Below are positions 8,998-16,654 of a DNA stretch of 64,000 nt, one piece after another (position 1 is the stretch's first letter; each line of letters opens with the position of its first letter). A model generated the notes under the pieces. That model made no database searches, was not told the origin of the DNA, and worked only from the letters and a program-made list of their open reading frames with translations. A program made the translations under genes and the position numbers. This DNA is from Anaerobaca sp035448545 (lineage in GTDB: Bacteria > Planctomycetota > Phycisphaerae > Sedimentisphaerales > Anaerobacaceae): the NCBI GenBank assembly GCA_035448545.1, contig DAOTJE010000018.1, positions 21,600-85,599 of the forward strand, read 5' to 3'.

Positions 8998-10326
8998 TCA
9001 CGCAGCCCCCTCATCGTAGCGTTTGATCACGAGTGCGGCGGTCTGCCCGCCGTGCGTGTAGCTACAACAGATCGCGTGGTCAATGCGACGCCGGATGGTG
9101 TCGGTAGAAAGGTGCAGATGGCAACCCTCGGCAGCTCTGTCGAAGTTCCTCGCTGCCGGGATGGTGCCCGTCGTAATGGCTTTTACGGCGGCAATCGCAT
9201 CCAACGCGCCCGCAGCAGCGCCCGTCGTGCTCAGCATGCTCTTGGTCGGCCAGACGACCACCCGCTCGACGGCATCGCCCAGGGCCGCCTGAATTCCCCT
9301 GGCCTCCGCCAGGTCGTCCGGAGGCAGCCCTGTTCCGTGGGGGATCAAGAGGTCCAGCTGCCGGGCGTCGATGCCGGCATCGTCCAGGGCCTTGGCAATG
9401 GCGAGGCGGACCGCCTCCCCGCTTGGTTCGAGCCTGGCATAGGCCGGATCGACACAGTGGCTCTGACCGACCCCTGCGACTTCGGCCAGAATTGTGGCGC
9501 CGCGACGGCGGGCATGAGACAGACTTTCGAGCACGAGCACGCCCCCGGCTTCGCCGAAGACCGACCCTTGCGCCTTCGCATCGAAGGGCCGGCACGCCTC
9601 CGCGGGCCGGTCGTTGCTGACATTGTTCGTCCGTCCGAGAAGGATCTGGCGGACCATCAGGACCGGATTGACCTTCGCCTCGGCCGCACCCGCCAGGGCG
9701 ATATCACTGTCCCCACGCGCAATAACCTGGGCTGCCTCGCCGATCGCCAGATGGGCGGACGCTTCCGCGCAGGTGATCGTGTTGCTCGGACCCTGGGCGT
9801 CGTGGATGATCCCGACGTGGCAGGCCAGCATGTTCGGCAGATACTTCAGCAGCCACAGGGGGGTGATGTGTTCGAGGCCGAACCGGCCCCACTTGCGGAC
9901 GTCGAACCGGCCGTCGGTGACACTGGTGACGGCAGCCGGCGCCAGTTCCACCATGTCACAACTGATGATCCCCGCTCCCATGGTGATGGCCATGCGGGCC
10001 GGATCGATGCCGACGTTTTCCGGATCGATCCCCTTGGTGACCAGCCCGCTGGCGGTCACAGCCTGATGGGCTGCAATGACGGCCAGTTCGATGTCCCGGC
10101 ACATCAGCTTGCAGCTCTTGCGGTACTTGCGCGGAACATAATCCTGGATGTTGTATGGGGGGACCTCGCCTGCCAATTCGCATCGCAGACCTTCGGGATC
10201 GAACGCCCTGATGCGGCCGATGCCACATCGCCCTTCGCAAAGCCCGGCCCACATCTGATCGACATTGAGTCCCAGAGGGCTGACAGCCCCCAGCCCCGTC
10301 ACTACCACACGAGCCGATTCCATCAA
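8998..10326 (-). CDS. KS-beta / chain-length-factor-like ketosynthase homologue
   Basis: This 442-residue FabF-fold protein aligns end to end with its neighbour, but the catalytic residues are changed. In 'GPSNTITCAEASAHLAIG' the nucleophile position is E188, with a Cys only two residues earlier. The second catalytic His is T367 in 'KSMLSTTGAAAG'. H330 in 'PHGTGLPPDD' is kept. Loss of the nucleophile with retention of the fold is the hallmark of KS-beta (chain-length factor) subunits, which pair with KS-alpha and set chain length. Classical examples usually carry Gln there, so Glu is a variant. Its start overlaps the dehydratase stop by 4 bases. Confidence 0.88.
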   Translation of the reverse strand: MMESARVVVTGLGAVSPLGLNVDQMWAGLCEGRCGIGRIRAFDPEGLRCELAGEVPPYNIQDYVPRKYRKSCKLMCRDIELAVIAAHQAVTASGLVTKGIDPENVGIDPARMAITMGAGIISCDMVELAPAAVTSVTDGRFDVRKWGRFGLEHITPLWLLKYLPNMLACHVGIIHDAQGPSNTITCAEASAHLAIGEAAQVIARGDSDIALAGAAEAKVNPVLMVRQILLGRTNNVSNDRPAEACRPFDAKAQGSVFGEAGGVLVLESLSHARRRGATILAEVAGVGQSHCVDPAYARLEPSGEAVRLAIAKALDDAGIDARQLDLLIPHGTGLPPDDLAEARGIQAALGDAVERVVVWPTKSMLSTTGAAAGALDAIAAVKAITTGTIPAARNFDRAAEGCHLHLSTDTIRRRIDHAICCSYTHGGQTAALVIKRYDEGAA

Positions 10327-10826
10327 CTGGACTCCGCCGGCAAGGCGGCTCTGCCCGCCGCCTCCGAGACGATGTCACGCAGCAGGGACGTGAACAACCC
10401 CGTGAAGACGAAATTCTCCTCCGGGAACTTCTTGCCCGCCAGGTTCTGATCAACGTGGCTGAACATCAGGTCAATCTCCGCGATCCGCTGGTCGCCCCGC
10501 AGAATGTGGCCGGTGGTGCCGGCGGCTTCGGGCGCCAGCGAACTGATCTGGGCTTCGATCCGCAGGCTGTCACCCGGCCGGACGAAATCGTAGAACACGG
10601 CCTTGTTGATCTTGGCCAGAACGACCTTCTCGCGAAAATCGTTCGCCTGGCCGACGAGGATTCCGGCCGTCTGAGCCATTGCCTCAATCATCAGGCATTC
10701 CGGCATGATCGGAAAACCCGGAAAATGGTCGTGCAGATGCTCCTCGGCCAGCGTCACATTCTTGACCGTGACGGCACGGCGACCGCTTTCGAACTCCAGG
10801 AACTTGTCGATCCAGATCCAACGCAT
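10323..10826 (-). CDS. FabZ-like 3-hydroxyacyl-ACP dehydratase
   Basis: A 167-residue single hot-dog domain protein. The FabZ signature is 'HDHFPGFPIMPECLMIEAMAQ' without its first residue, giving catalytic H34 and E48 with the usual 14-residue spacing. It would remove water from 3-hydroxyacyl-ACP to give the enoyl form. The C-terminal tail of about 30 residues is longer than in ordinary FabZ. It lies between the acyl carrier protein and the KS-beta gene in the same operon, and a second FabZ-like protein is encoded first in the operon. Two dehydratases next to a KS pair suggest a dedicated pathway, possibly with unsaturated products, rather than a duplicate of housekeeping fatty-acid synthesis. 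Confidence 0.88.
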   Translation of the reverse strand: MRWIWIDKFLEFESGRRAVTVKNVTLAEEHLHDHFPGFPIMPECLMIEAMAQTAGILVGQANDFREKVVLAKINKAVFYDFVRPGDSLRIEAQISSLAPEAAGTTGHILRGDQRIAEIDLMFSHVDQNLAGKKFPEENFVFTGLFTSLLRDIVSEAAGRAALPAESS

Positions 10827-10906
10827 GGGTCATCCCCACCCGGGGTGACCGCCGGGCCGCCCTGGGCGATCCGGCGGCGGTCCGTGGTGCCGGAACCGCC
10901 TGCGAC

Positions 10907-11302
10907 TCAGGCGCCGTTGATTTTGCCGTCGATGTAATTGACGATGGCGTTGACGGTGAACAGATTGGCCAGCTTGTTGATGTCCGGATTCTTCTCGAAT
11001 TCGGTCAGGTCCGTGTGCGGCACGCTGGCTCGCAGCTCGGCCAGACCGCGGGCCGTCAGTTTGCCGTTGCTGACCAGTTCCGGATTGTTCAGCAGGCTCT
11101 CGGCGGGGAACAGCTCCTCGCGCGGCACCTTGATCCCAAACGCCTTCTCCAGCCGAAACACAATATCCAGGAAATCGATGCTCTCGGCGCCGAGATCCCC
11201 CATGAGCGTGGCATCGGCAGTCACCTCCTCCTCGTCTGCCCCCAAGGCATCCACCAATACCTCCTGGACCTTCTGAAAAATCTCGTCGCGACTCATGGCC
11301 AT
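10907..11302 (-). CDS. acyl carrier protein, extended form
   Basis: A 131-residue acyl carrier protein. The phosphopantetheine attachment site is S41 in 'DLGAESIDFLDIVFRLE', where the usual DSL reads ESI. Helix I (about 5-20), helix II (about 41-55) and the final helix ('NLFTVNAIVNYI') are recognisable. Between helix II and the end there are roughly 45 extra residues ('LFPAESLLNNPELVSNG' onward) absent from the 77-80-residue housekeeping ACP. A GGAGG site precedes the ATG at 11302; an ATG two codons later is also possible. It presumably serves the adjacent ketosynthases and dehydratases as a dedicated carrier. Confidence 0.88.
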   Translation of the reverse strand: MAMSRDEIFQKVQEVLVDALGADEEEVTADATLMGDLGAESIDFLDIVFRLEKAFGIKVPREELFPAESLLNNPELVSNGKLTARGLAELRASVPHTDLTEFEKNPDINKLANLFTVNAIVNYIDGKINGA

Positions 11303-11348
11303 GGCTTCTGGTACCTCCGGTCCTGCTATCCTGTCAAAATCCGTTTCG

Positions 11349-11837
11349 TCACACGCCTTGTTCAGTTCTGCTGAGAGAAAGCAGCCTGTATCGATTCCTC
11401 ATCTGTTCCTTGATCTGGGCATCGACCGCAGCCCACGCGGGATTCCGCTCGGCGAGGTTGAAATGCCTCAGACCGAATCGGGCCTCCAGGATCGTCATGC
11501 CGTCGACCGTTCCACAGCCGGAAAAGCTGCTGGCATGCTCCTCAATGGTTTTGGCCTCTACCGTGTACACCACCTGGGAGCCGGGAGCCAGAAAGCTCTT
11601 GTACTTGACATTGCGAGCCGTCTCCAGCAACACCATGCTGTGCGCGAAATCTTCCTTCGTGCGCACGAGCCAAGTGGCCGACTCGACCAGCCCTTCCAGC
11701 AACAACACGCCGGGCAATACGGGGAACGCGGGGAAATGGTCGCCCAGATACTCTTCCGCCAGCGAGACGTTCTTGACTGCGCTGAGACGGCGACCCATCT
11801 CCAACGATACGATCTTGTCTATCAGTACGAATTTCAT
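11349..11837 (-). CDS. FabZ/FabA-like dehydratase, second copy
   Basis: A 162-residue hot-dog fold protein, started at the ATG of 'MKFVLIDKIVSLEMGRR' because the longer opening would run under the divergent acetyltransferase promoter. The catalytic pair H34 ('DHFPAFPVLPGVLLLEG') and E48 matches the downstream FabZ-like protein in spacing, and the first 35 residues of the two are clearly similar ('GRRLSAVKNVSLAEE' here, 'GRRAVTVKNVTLAEE' there), so they are paralogues. The substitution of 'LEGLVESA' for 'IEAMAQTA' suggests a different acyl specificity or a structural partner role. It is the first gene of the minus-strand operon that ends with serS. Confidence 0.85.
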   Translation of the reverse strand: MKFVLIDKIVSLEMGRRLSAVKNVSLAEEYLGDHFPAFPVLPGVLLLEGLVESATWLVRTKEDFAHSMVLLETARNVKYKSFLAPGSQVVYTVEAKTIEEHASSFSGCGTVDGMTILEARFGLRHFNLAERNPAWAAVDAQIKEQMRNRYRLLSLSRTEQGV

Positions 11838-11870
11838 TCCACCAACGGCACCCGGCCCCAAATTCGTGCT

Positions 11871-11898
11871 ATTGTAGTGGCCTGCGACGCCTTTGCCA
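11871..11898 (-). promoter_or_regulatory. possible promoter of the KS/ACP operon
   Basis: On the minus strand a TACAAT -10-like hexamer (plus positions 11871-11876) lies 16 bases from a weak TGGCAA -35-like hexamer (11893-11898), about 35 bases upstream of the first dehydratase start. The -35 match is poor, so this is only a candidate for the divergent operon's start. Confidence 0.3.
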
Positions 11899-11948
11899 GT
11901 CCTTTTTTTCGCTTTTTTGCGTCGGGTCCGACCCAAGGGAAATGGCCG

Positions 11949-11976
11949 TTGCAAAACGCCGCCAGGCCGGTATACT
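11949..11976 (+). promoter_or_regulatory. sigma-70-type promoter, probably leaderless transcript
   Basis: TTGCAA (11949-11954) and TATACT (11971-11976) are separated by 16 bases, a good match to the vegetative consensus. The expected transcription start, about 7 bases after the -10 box, is only a few bases before the ATG at 11987. The acetyltransferase mRNA would therefore be leaderless or nearly so, which agrees with the lack of a Shine-Dalgarno site there. Confidence 0.55.
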
Positions 11977-11986
11977 ACCCGGCCAT

Positions 11987-12451
11987 ATGAAAGTGCGAAA
12001 CGCGAAAATCCCGGATGCCCGGGCAATTTCGGCCCTGATCAACTGCTACGCGGAACATGACAAGATGCTCTTCCGCTCGCTGGCGGACATCTATGAGAAC
12101 CTCCAGATGTTCCTGGTGGCGGAGGAGGACGGAACCGTAGTCGGCTGCTGTGCCCTGGAGATCATCTGGTCGGACCTGGCGGAACTCAAGTCACTGGCGG
12201 TGGCGCCGGCACACAAAGGCAGAGGGTTCGGGCGTGCCCTGGTCGAGGCCGCCGTCGAGCAGGCGCGAGCGCTCGGCGCGCCCCGCGTTTTCGCCTTGAC
12301 CCTGGAGCCGCGGTTCTTCGAAAGACTCGGCTTCGACGTCGTATCCAAAGAAGACCTGCCCATGAAGGTCTGGAGCGATTGCGCCCGGTGCCCGAAACAG
12401 CAACAATGCGACGAAATCGCGGTCGCCATGTCGCTGACCGACCGATCCTGA
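11987..12451 (+). CDS. GNAT acetyltransferase, short ArgA-like
   Basis: A 154-residue single GNAT domain. I start at the ATG of 'MKVRNAKIPDARAIS', because an upstream in-frame ATG at 11942 would lie before the promoter. The acetyl-CoA loop is 'HKGRGFGRALVEAA'. The C-terminal Cys pattern 'KVWSDCARCPKQQQCDE' is characteristic of the short stand-alone N-acetylglutamate synthase group, which makes N-acetylglutamate for arginine synthesis. That is an assignment from memory of the family; other GNATs cannot be excluded. It is a single-gene unit, divergent from the KS operon and convergent with the ABC permease gene, whose stop is 11 bases away. Confidence 0.75.
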   Translation: MKVRNAKIPDARAISALINCYAEHDKMLFRSLADIYENLQMFLVAEEDGTVVGCCALEIIWSDLAELKSLAVAPAHKGRGFGRALVEAAVEQARALGAPRVFALTLEPRFFERLGFDVVSKEDLPMKVWSDCARCPKQQQCDEIAVAMSLTDRS

Positions 12452-12462
12452 GAGGGGCTTTC

Positions 12463-13428
12463 TCAGCCGACCTGCCGTCTCTGGAACAGGCCAACCGCCA
12501 GGGCGAGGATGGCGGCGGTGTAGCAGAGGGCATACAGACCGCCGACCAGGATGTACCGGGCGGGGACGGCGCTGCCTTCGTAGATCGCGTCGCTGATCCA
12601 GAATACCTGGAGGTTCGGGACAAGGGAGCGACCGAGGCGCGCCCACCAGTGGGTCGCGGCGAATCGGCCGAACACGTAGTCGCTGGTCAGGCCCAGCAGG
12701 AACAGGCCGATACACGCCGAGAGGGTCACCACCGTGTTGAACCGGGACGAGATCGCCACCGCCAGAGCGGCGATGATCACCGCCGCCAGGAACAACAGGA
12801 CCGAGCCGTACACGTCCAGGGTGTTGATGCCGTTCTTGGCCGGGTTGAACTGCCAGTCGCGATCGATGAACGCCAGAAACACGATGCCCAACGTGGCCAG
12901 GATGGCCAGGACAATAACCGCCGTCGAGGTGAATTTCCAGTCGTACGTGTAGTTGAAAAACGTGGCGAGCAGCACCGTACCGACGGCAATCCCCGCCGCG
13001 GCGCCCACAACAGTCCAATCGTGCGTGTCCCGCGCCGTTTCGAGCACCCCGTGCCGGATCGACATGAGCAGAGCGATCGTGCAGATGTAGTGCGCGACGC
13101 CGACCGCCGCGACCACGCCGAGAAACTTGGCTGCCACAAACACCGGACGCGGCACCGGCTTGGTCAGTACCGTCAGGATCGTCTTGTTCTCCAGCTCCAC
13201 CGCCACCGCACCCGACGCGGAGAAGATTGCCACGAACAAGCTGGCCAGGAACAGCGTAGACAAGCCTATCTCACGCAAGAGTTTGTTGTCATCATCCATC
13301 GTGTACATTGACAAGGATGGGCTCAGCAGAAACAACAGAAGGGCGACGGCGATGATGACCGCATACACGGGCTGGCGAATGGTCTCAACGAAGGTGTTTC
13401 TCGCGATGGCAATGAGCTTATTGAACAT
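12463..13428 (-). CDS. ABC-2 type transporter permease
   Basis: A 321-residue integral membrane protein with about six to seven hydrophobic segments, beginning 'MFNKLIAIARNTFVETIRQP'. The N-terminal helix plus 'ELENKTILTVLTKPVPRPVFVAAK' motif is typical of ABC-2 (NosY/GldF-like) permeases. No ATPase gene is adjacent on this strand. The nearest is the ABC ATPase at 20044-21279, about 6.6 kb away, whose own permease (21272-22645) carries a closely similar motif ('DIEHRQIYTVATKPIRRHEF'). The two permeases may share that ATPase. The substrate is unknown. Confidence 0.85.
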   Translation of the reverse strand: MFNKLIAIARNTFVETIRQPVYAVIIAVALLLFLLSPSLSMYTMDDDNKLLREIGLSTLFLASLFVAIFSASGAVAVELENKTILTVLTKPVPRPVFVAAKFLGVVAAVGVAHYICTIALLMSIRHGVLETARDTHDWTVVGAAAGIAVGTVLLATFFNYTYDWKFTSTAVIVLAILATLGIVFLAFIDRDWQFNPAKNGINTLDVYGSVLLFLAAVIIAALAVAISSRFNTVVTLSACIGLFLLGLTSDYVFGRFAATHWWARLGRSLVPNLQVFWISDAIYEGSAVPARYILVGGLYALCYTAAILALAVGLFQRRQVG

Positions 13429-13641
13429 GTGTGGTCCTGACGTCCAGTGCCTCGGTCAATGTCTTGCGATGTCTTTCTGTACAGCCCGTACGGGGAAGCA
13501 CATTTTTTCGTGATTGTCACTACACGACACGTAGATTCGGCGTTATAGTACCCAGCCTCTTGTTTGTAAAGGGCGAAGGTCTTCGATGAGTAGATACTGC
13601 AAGAGCGGATTTTTGTTCGCCGTGGGGAGCCGAAGCGCAAG

Positions 13642-15711
13642 ATGACAGCATCGTCCAAACGTCCCGAACACGTGGCCTGGACTTGCCTGGTCCTGGGCCT
13701 GGTCTTCTTTGGGATCAGTTTCTTTCTCGGTCGCTGGAGCGGGTACTTTGCGGTCTCGGCCGTAGCCTGGCAGATTCTCGGGGCGGCGCTGATCTGGCTG
13801 GTACTGGCCATCCAGTTTCACCAGCGCAGCCTCGCCGAGCAAGAGCGGCTGGACATGAGGCAGTTGGTCGAGGACAAGGCCAGTTCAACCCTGTTCGAAG
13901 GCAAAGGGGAGCGGGCGGCGCTGTTCGCCGCCGCCCAGCGTCGGCTCGACCTGCTGGAGAAGTGGTTCATCCCCGTCTTCGGCGTGTTCATCGCGGTCTA
14001 TGAGGTCGCGCTGGGTCTGTATCTGCTCCGAGGTCTTGGACGTGCCCCATCGACGACGCAGCAACCGCTGGTCTGTGCCATCCTGATGACGGTGGTGGCA
14101 TTCGTCAGTTTTCTGCTGTCACGCTACGCCACAGGGATGTCCGCGGAGCCGGCCTGGAAACCGCTGCGGGCAGGTGGCAGCTACCTGCTCGGCGTGGCCG
14201 TGGTGTGCTTCGCCCTGGCCTTGTGTCTGGCGGGAACCCACTTCCAGTTCCATGTCCCGTTGCTGGTGGTGGGATACGTGGTGCCGATCCTGCTGCTTGT
14301 GCTGGGCGCCGAGACGGCGCTCAACACCGTGCTGGATATCTATCGGCCGCGGATAAAGGGCGAATACAGCCGGGCCGCATTCGACAGCCGCCTGCTCGGC
14401 ATCATCAATGAGCCCGGGGGCGTCTTCCGCAGTGTCGCAGCCGCCATCGACTACCAGTTCGGCTTCCAGGTCTCGCAGACATGGTTCTACAAGCTCCTGG
14501 AGAAGGCGGTCGTACCCCTGATCCTGTTCTCGGCGCTGACCCTGTATCTGGCCAGTTGCATCGTTGTAGTGCTGCCCAACGAAGAGGCGATCGTGGAACG
14601 GTTCGGTGATCCGATGACCGGCGGGGGGCAGGTTCGGGGTCTCAAGCCGGGACTCCACTTCAAGCTGCCTTGGCCGATCGACATCGCATACAAGTATCCC
14701 ACCAGGCAAATCCTCGAACTTTACGTCGGCTACGTTCCCAAAACGGACCCCAAGACCGGACGGCCAATCACGGAACCTTCGCTTCTGTGGGGACAGAGCC
14801 ACTACGAGAGCGAGTTCAGCTTCCTGGTCGCCAGCGAACAGACCGGTGAAGCGCTGGGAGAAGGGGCGGTGCCCGTCAGCTTGGTGAAGGCGAACATTCC
14901 GATCCAGTACCGCATCAAGGACCTGTACGCATACATCTATGGACACAGTGACCCGGCGCGATTACTGGAAGACATCGCCTACCGTGAGTTGACGGAATTC
15001 GCGGCCAGCGCCGGGATCGAAGTTGACATCGACCCATCGGGCCGCGTGGCGACCGAGAGCCTTCTCGGGGCCGGTCGGACCCGGGCCAAGCAAATCCTCA
15101 CCGAGAGGATCCAGAAGGCCGCAGACGACCAAGGGCTGGGCATCGAAGTGGTCTTCCTGGGCGTGCAGGGCATCCACCCGCCGCCCGAGGTGGCTCCGGA
15201 CTACCAGGCGGTCATCGGGGCGGTTCAGAAGAAGTACGCTCTCGTGCTGAACGCCGAGGCGGACCGGAACGCGACGCTCGGCGCGCTGATCGGCTCGGTC
15301 GAGAAGGCCTACGAGTTGGCCGATCTGGCGACGCAGTATCAGAGGGCCCAGACGGAGGGGCGCACCGAAAACGTGGAGCGGCTGGGCAGGCAGTTCGACG
15401 ATGCCCTGGCGCAGGCCAAAGGGGCCATTTTCCAGACCCTGCGAGAGGCCCAGAGCTACGCCTTTGAGAAAGCCACGCTGGCCCGCGCGACGGGCGAGCG
15501 GTTTGCCGGTCAGGTTGCCGCCTACCGGGCGGCTCCGAGCATCTACCTGCAGGAACAACGCCTGGCGGCGCTGGAAGAGGTGCTGCCGGGCATCCGCAAA
15601 CACGTGGTGGCGGTCGATCCGAACGACCGGCAGGTCCTCATCATGGACCTTCAGGACAAGCCGCCGACCAATCTGCTGGACATGACGGGCTTAGAGGAGA
15701 CTGTCCGATAA
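13642..15711 (+). CDS. HflK-like SPFH protein with polytopic N-terminal domain
   Basis: A 689-residue protein. The first ~315 residues contain about seven hydrophobic segments, near 12-31, 36-58, 107-130, 142-162, 178-198, 203-226 and 291-312. The last leads into an SPFH/band-7 domain ('EEAIVERFGDPM...LKPGLHFKLPWPID') and a long helical region to the C-terminus ending in 'VVAVDPNDRQVLIMDLQ'. HflK normally has one TM helix and about 400 residues, so the membrane domain is extra. The hflC gene begins by overlapping the stop by one base, and another hflK follows. The inferred role is a membrane scaffold, perhaps regulating FtsH; the function of the N-terminal domain is unknown. Confidence 0.82.
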   Translation: MTASSKRPEHVAWTCLVLGLVFFGISFFLGRWSGYFAVSAVAWQILGAALIWLVLAIQFHQRSLAEQERLDMRQLVEDKASSTLFEGKGERAALFAAAQRRLDLLEKWFIPVFGVFIAVYEVALGLYLLRGLGRAPSTTQQPLVCAILMTVVAFVSFLLSRYATGMSAEPAWKPLRAGGSYLLGVAVVCFALALCLAGTHFQFHVPLLVVGYVVPILLLVLGAETALNTVLDIYRPRIKGEYSRAAFDSRLLGIINEPGGVFRSVAAAIDYQFGFQVSQTWFYKLLEKAVVPLILFSALTLYLASCIVVVLPNEEAIVERFGDPMTGGGQVRGLKPGLHFKLPWPIDIAYKYPTRQILELYVGYVPKTDPKTGRPITEPSLLWGQSHYESEFSFLVASEQTGEALGEGAVPVSLVKANIPIQYRIKDLYAYIYGHSDPARLLEDIAYRELTEFAASAGIEVDIDPSGRVATESLLGAGRTRAKQILTERIQKAADDQGLGIEVVFLGVQGIHPPPEVAPDYQAVIGAVQKKYALVLNAEADRNATLGALIGSVEKAYELADLATQYQRAQTEGRTENVERLGRQFDDALAQAKGAIFQTLREAQSYAFEKATLARATGERFAGQVAAYRAAPSIYLQEQRLAALEEVLPGIRKHVVAVDPNDRQVLIMDLQDKPPTNLLDMTGLEETVR

Positions 15712-16610
15712 TGAAAAAGATCGCCATTCCCGCACTGATTGCCGTCATCTTCGCCATCATGGTGCTCTATCTCGTTTCGTTTCAGGTCCGCGAGACGGAG
15801 TCGGCCTTCATCACGCGGTTCGGCAAACCGCTGGAAGACCGGGAGATCACCCGGCCCGGCCTGTACTTCAAGTGGCCTACGCCGATCGAACGTGTTCACC
15901 GGTTTGACGCGCGCATGCGGGTCCTCGATGCGCCCCCGACCGAGACCACGACGCGGGGCGCCGTACCCATCATCGTGACCAGCTATGTGGTCTGGCGTGT
16001 GGCCGAGCCGCTGAAGTTCCTCAACGCGGTAGGCACCGTCGCCGATGCCAATGACGCCCTGCGGTACCGACTCAACAACGCCCAGAACCGCGTGATCGGC
16101 CAGCACACCTTCAGCGAGTTCGTCAACAGCGATCCGGAGAAGATTAAGCTGGCCGAGATTCAGGCGGAGATGCTCAAAGACCTCCAGGAGCCGGTGCGAA
16201 ACGATTACGGAATCGAGATCAAGACGCTCGGCATCAAGCAGCTCAAGATCAGCGAAGACGTCACAAAAGACGTCTTCGAGCGGATGCGGGCCGAACGGCG
16301 CCGCCGGACGGAGGCCACCATCGCGCAGGGCAATGCCGAGGCGACCAAGATTCGGACCGATGCGGACGCCAAGAAAACCGCGTTGCTGGCGGCGGCCGAA
16401 GGAAGGGCCAAAGCCATTCGGGGCCAGGGCGACGCGGAAGCGGCGCAGTATTACAAAATGCTCCAGGAGGCGCCCGAACTGGCCATGTTCCTGCGCAACC
16501 TGGAGTCACTGCTGACGACGTTGAAAGAACGGACGACCCTCGTGATTCCGGCGGATGCCGAACCGTTTAACTATCTTCGCAAGAGACCGTCGCTGGAAGC
16601 GCCGAAGTGA
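15711..16610 (+). CDS. hflC: HflC-like SPFH protein
   Basis: A 299-residue protein with one N-terminal TM helix (about 4-23), an SPFH domain ('VRETESAFITRFGKPLEDR...ITRPGLYFKWPTPIERVHRFD' split by a turn), and the conserved helical segment 'ERMRAERRRRTEATIAQGNAEATKIR' in which HflC proteins carry the RxE/RxxE repeat. HflC forms large cage assemblies with HflK around FtsH in the inner membrane of Proteobacteria, and the same is presumed here. The start overlaps the previous stop by one base, implying translational coupling with the polytopic HflK-like protein. The next hflK-like gene starts 44 bases downstream. Confidence 0.9.
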   Translation: MKKIAIPALIAVIFAIMVLYLVSFQVRETESAFITRFGKPLEDREITRPGLYFKWPTPIERVHRFDARMRVLDAPPTETTTRGAVPIIVTSYVVWRVAEPLKFLNAVGTVADANDALRYRLNNAQNRVIGQHTFSEFVNSDPEKIKLAEIQAEMLKDLQEPVRNDYGIEIKTLGIKQLKISEDVTKDVFERMRAERRRRTEATIAQGNAEATKIRTDADAKKTALLAAAEGRAKAIRGQGDAEAAQYYKMLQEAPELAMFLRNLESLLTTLKERTTLVIPADAEPFNYLRKRPSLEAPK

Positions 16611-16654
16611 TGTTTCACGGGTTCATCGTTCACCGAGTCTGTCTCTGAGGACGT

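Noticed and set aside
8998..10326. KS-beta reinterpreted as an active ketosynthase using C186
   Set aside because: C186 is two residues out of register with the nucleophile of the paired KS-alpha, and the second His is also lost.
7897..10449. 850-codon plus-strand open frame antisense to the ketosynthases
   Set aside because: It is the reverse of two well supported KS genes, and no motif or ribosome site backs it.
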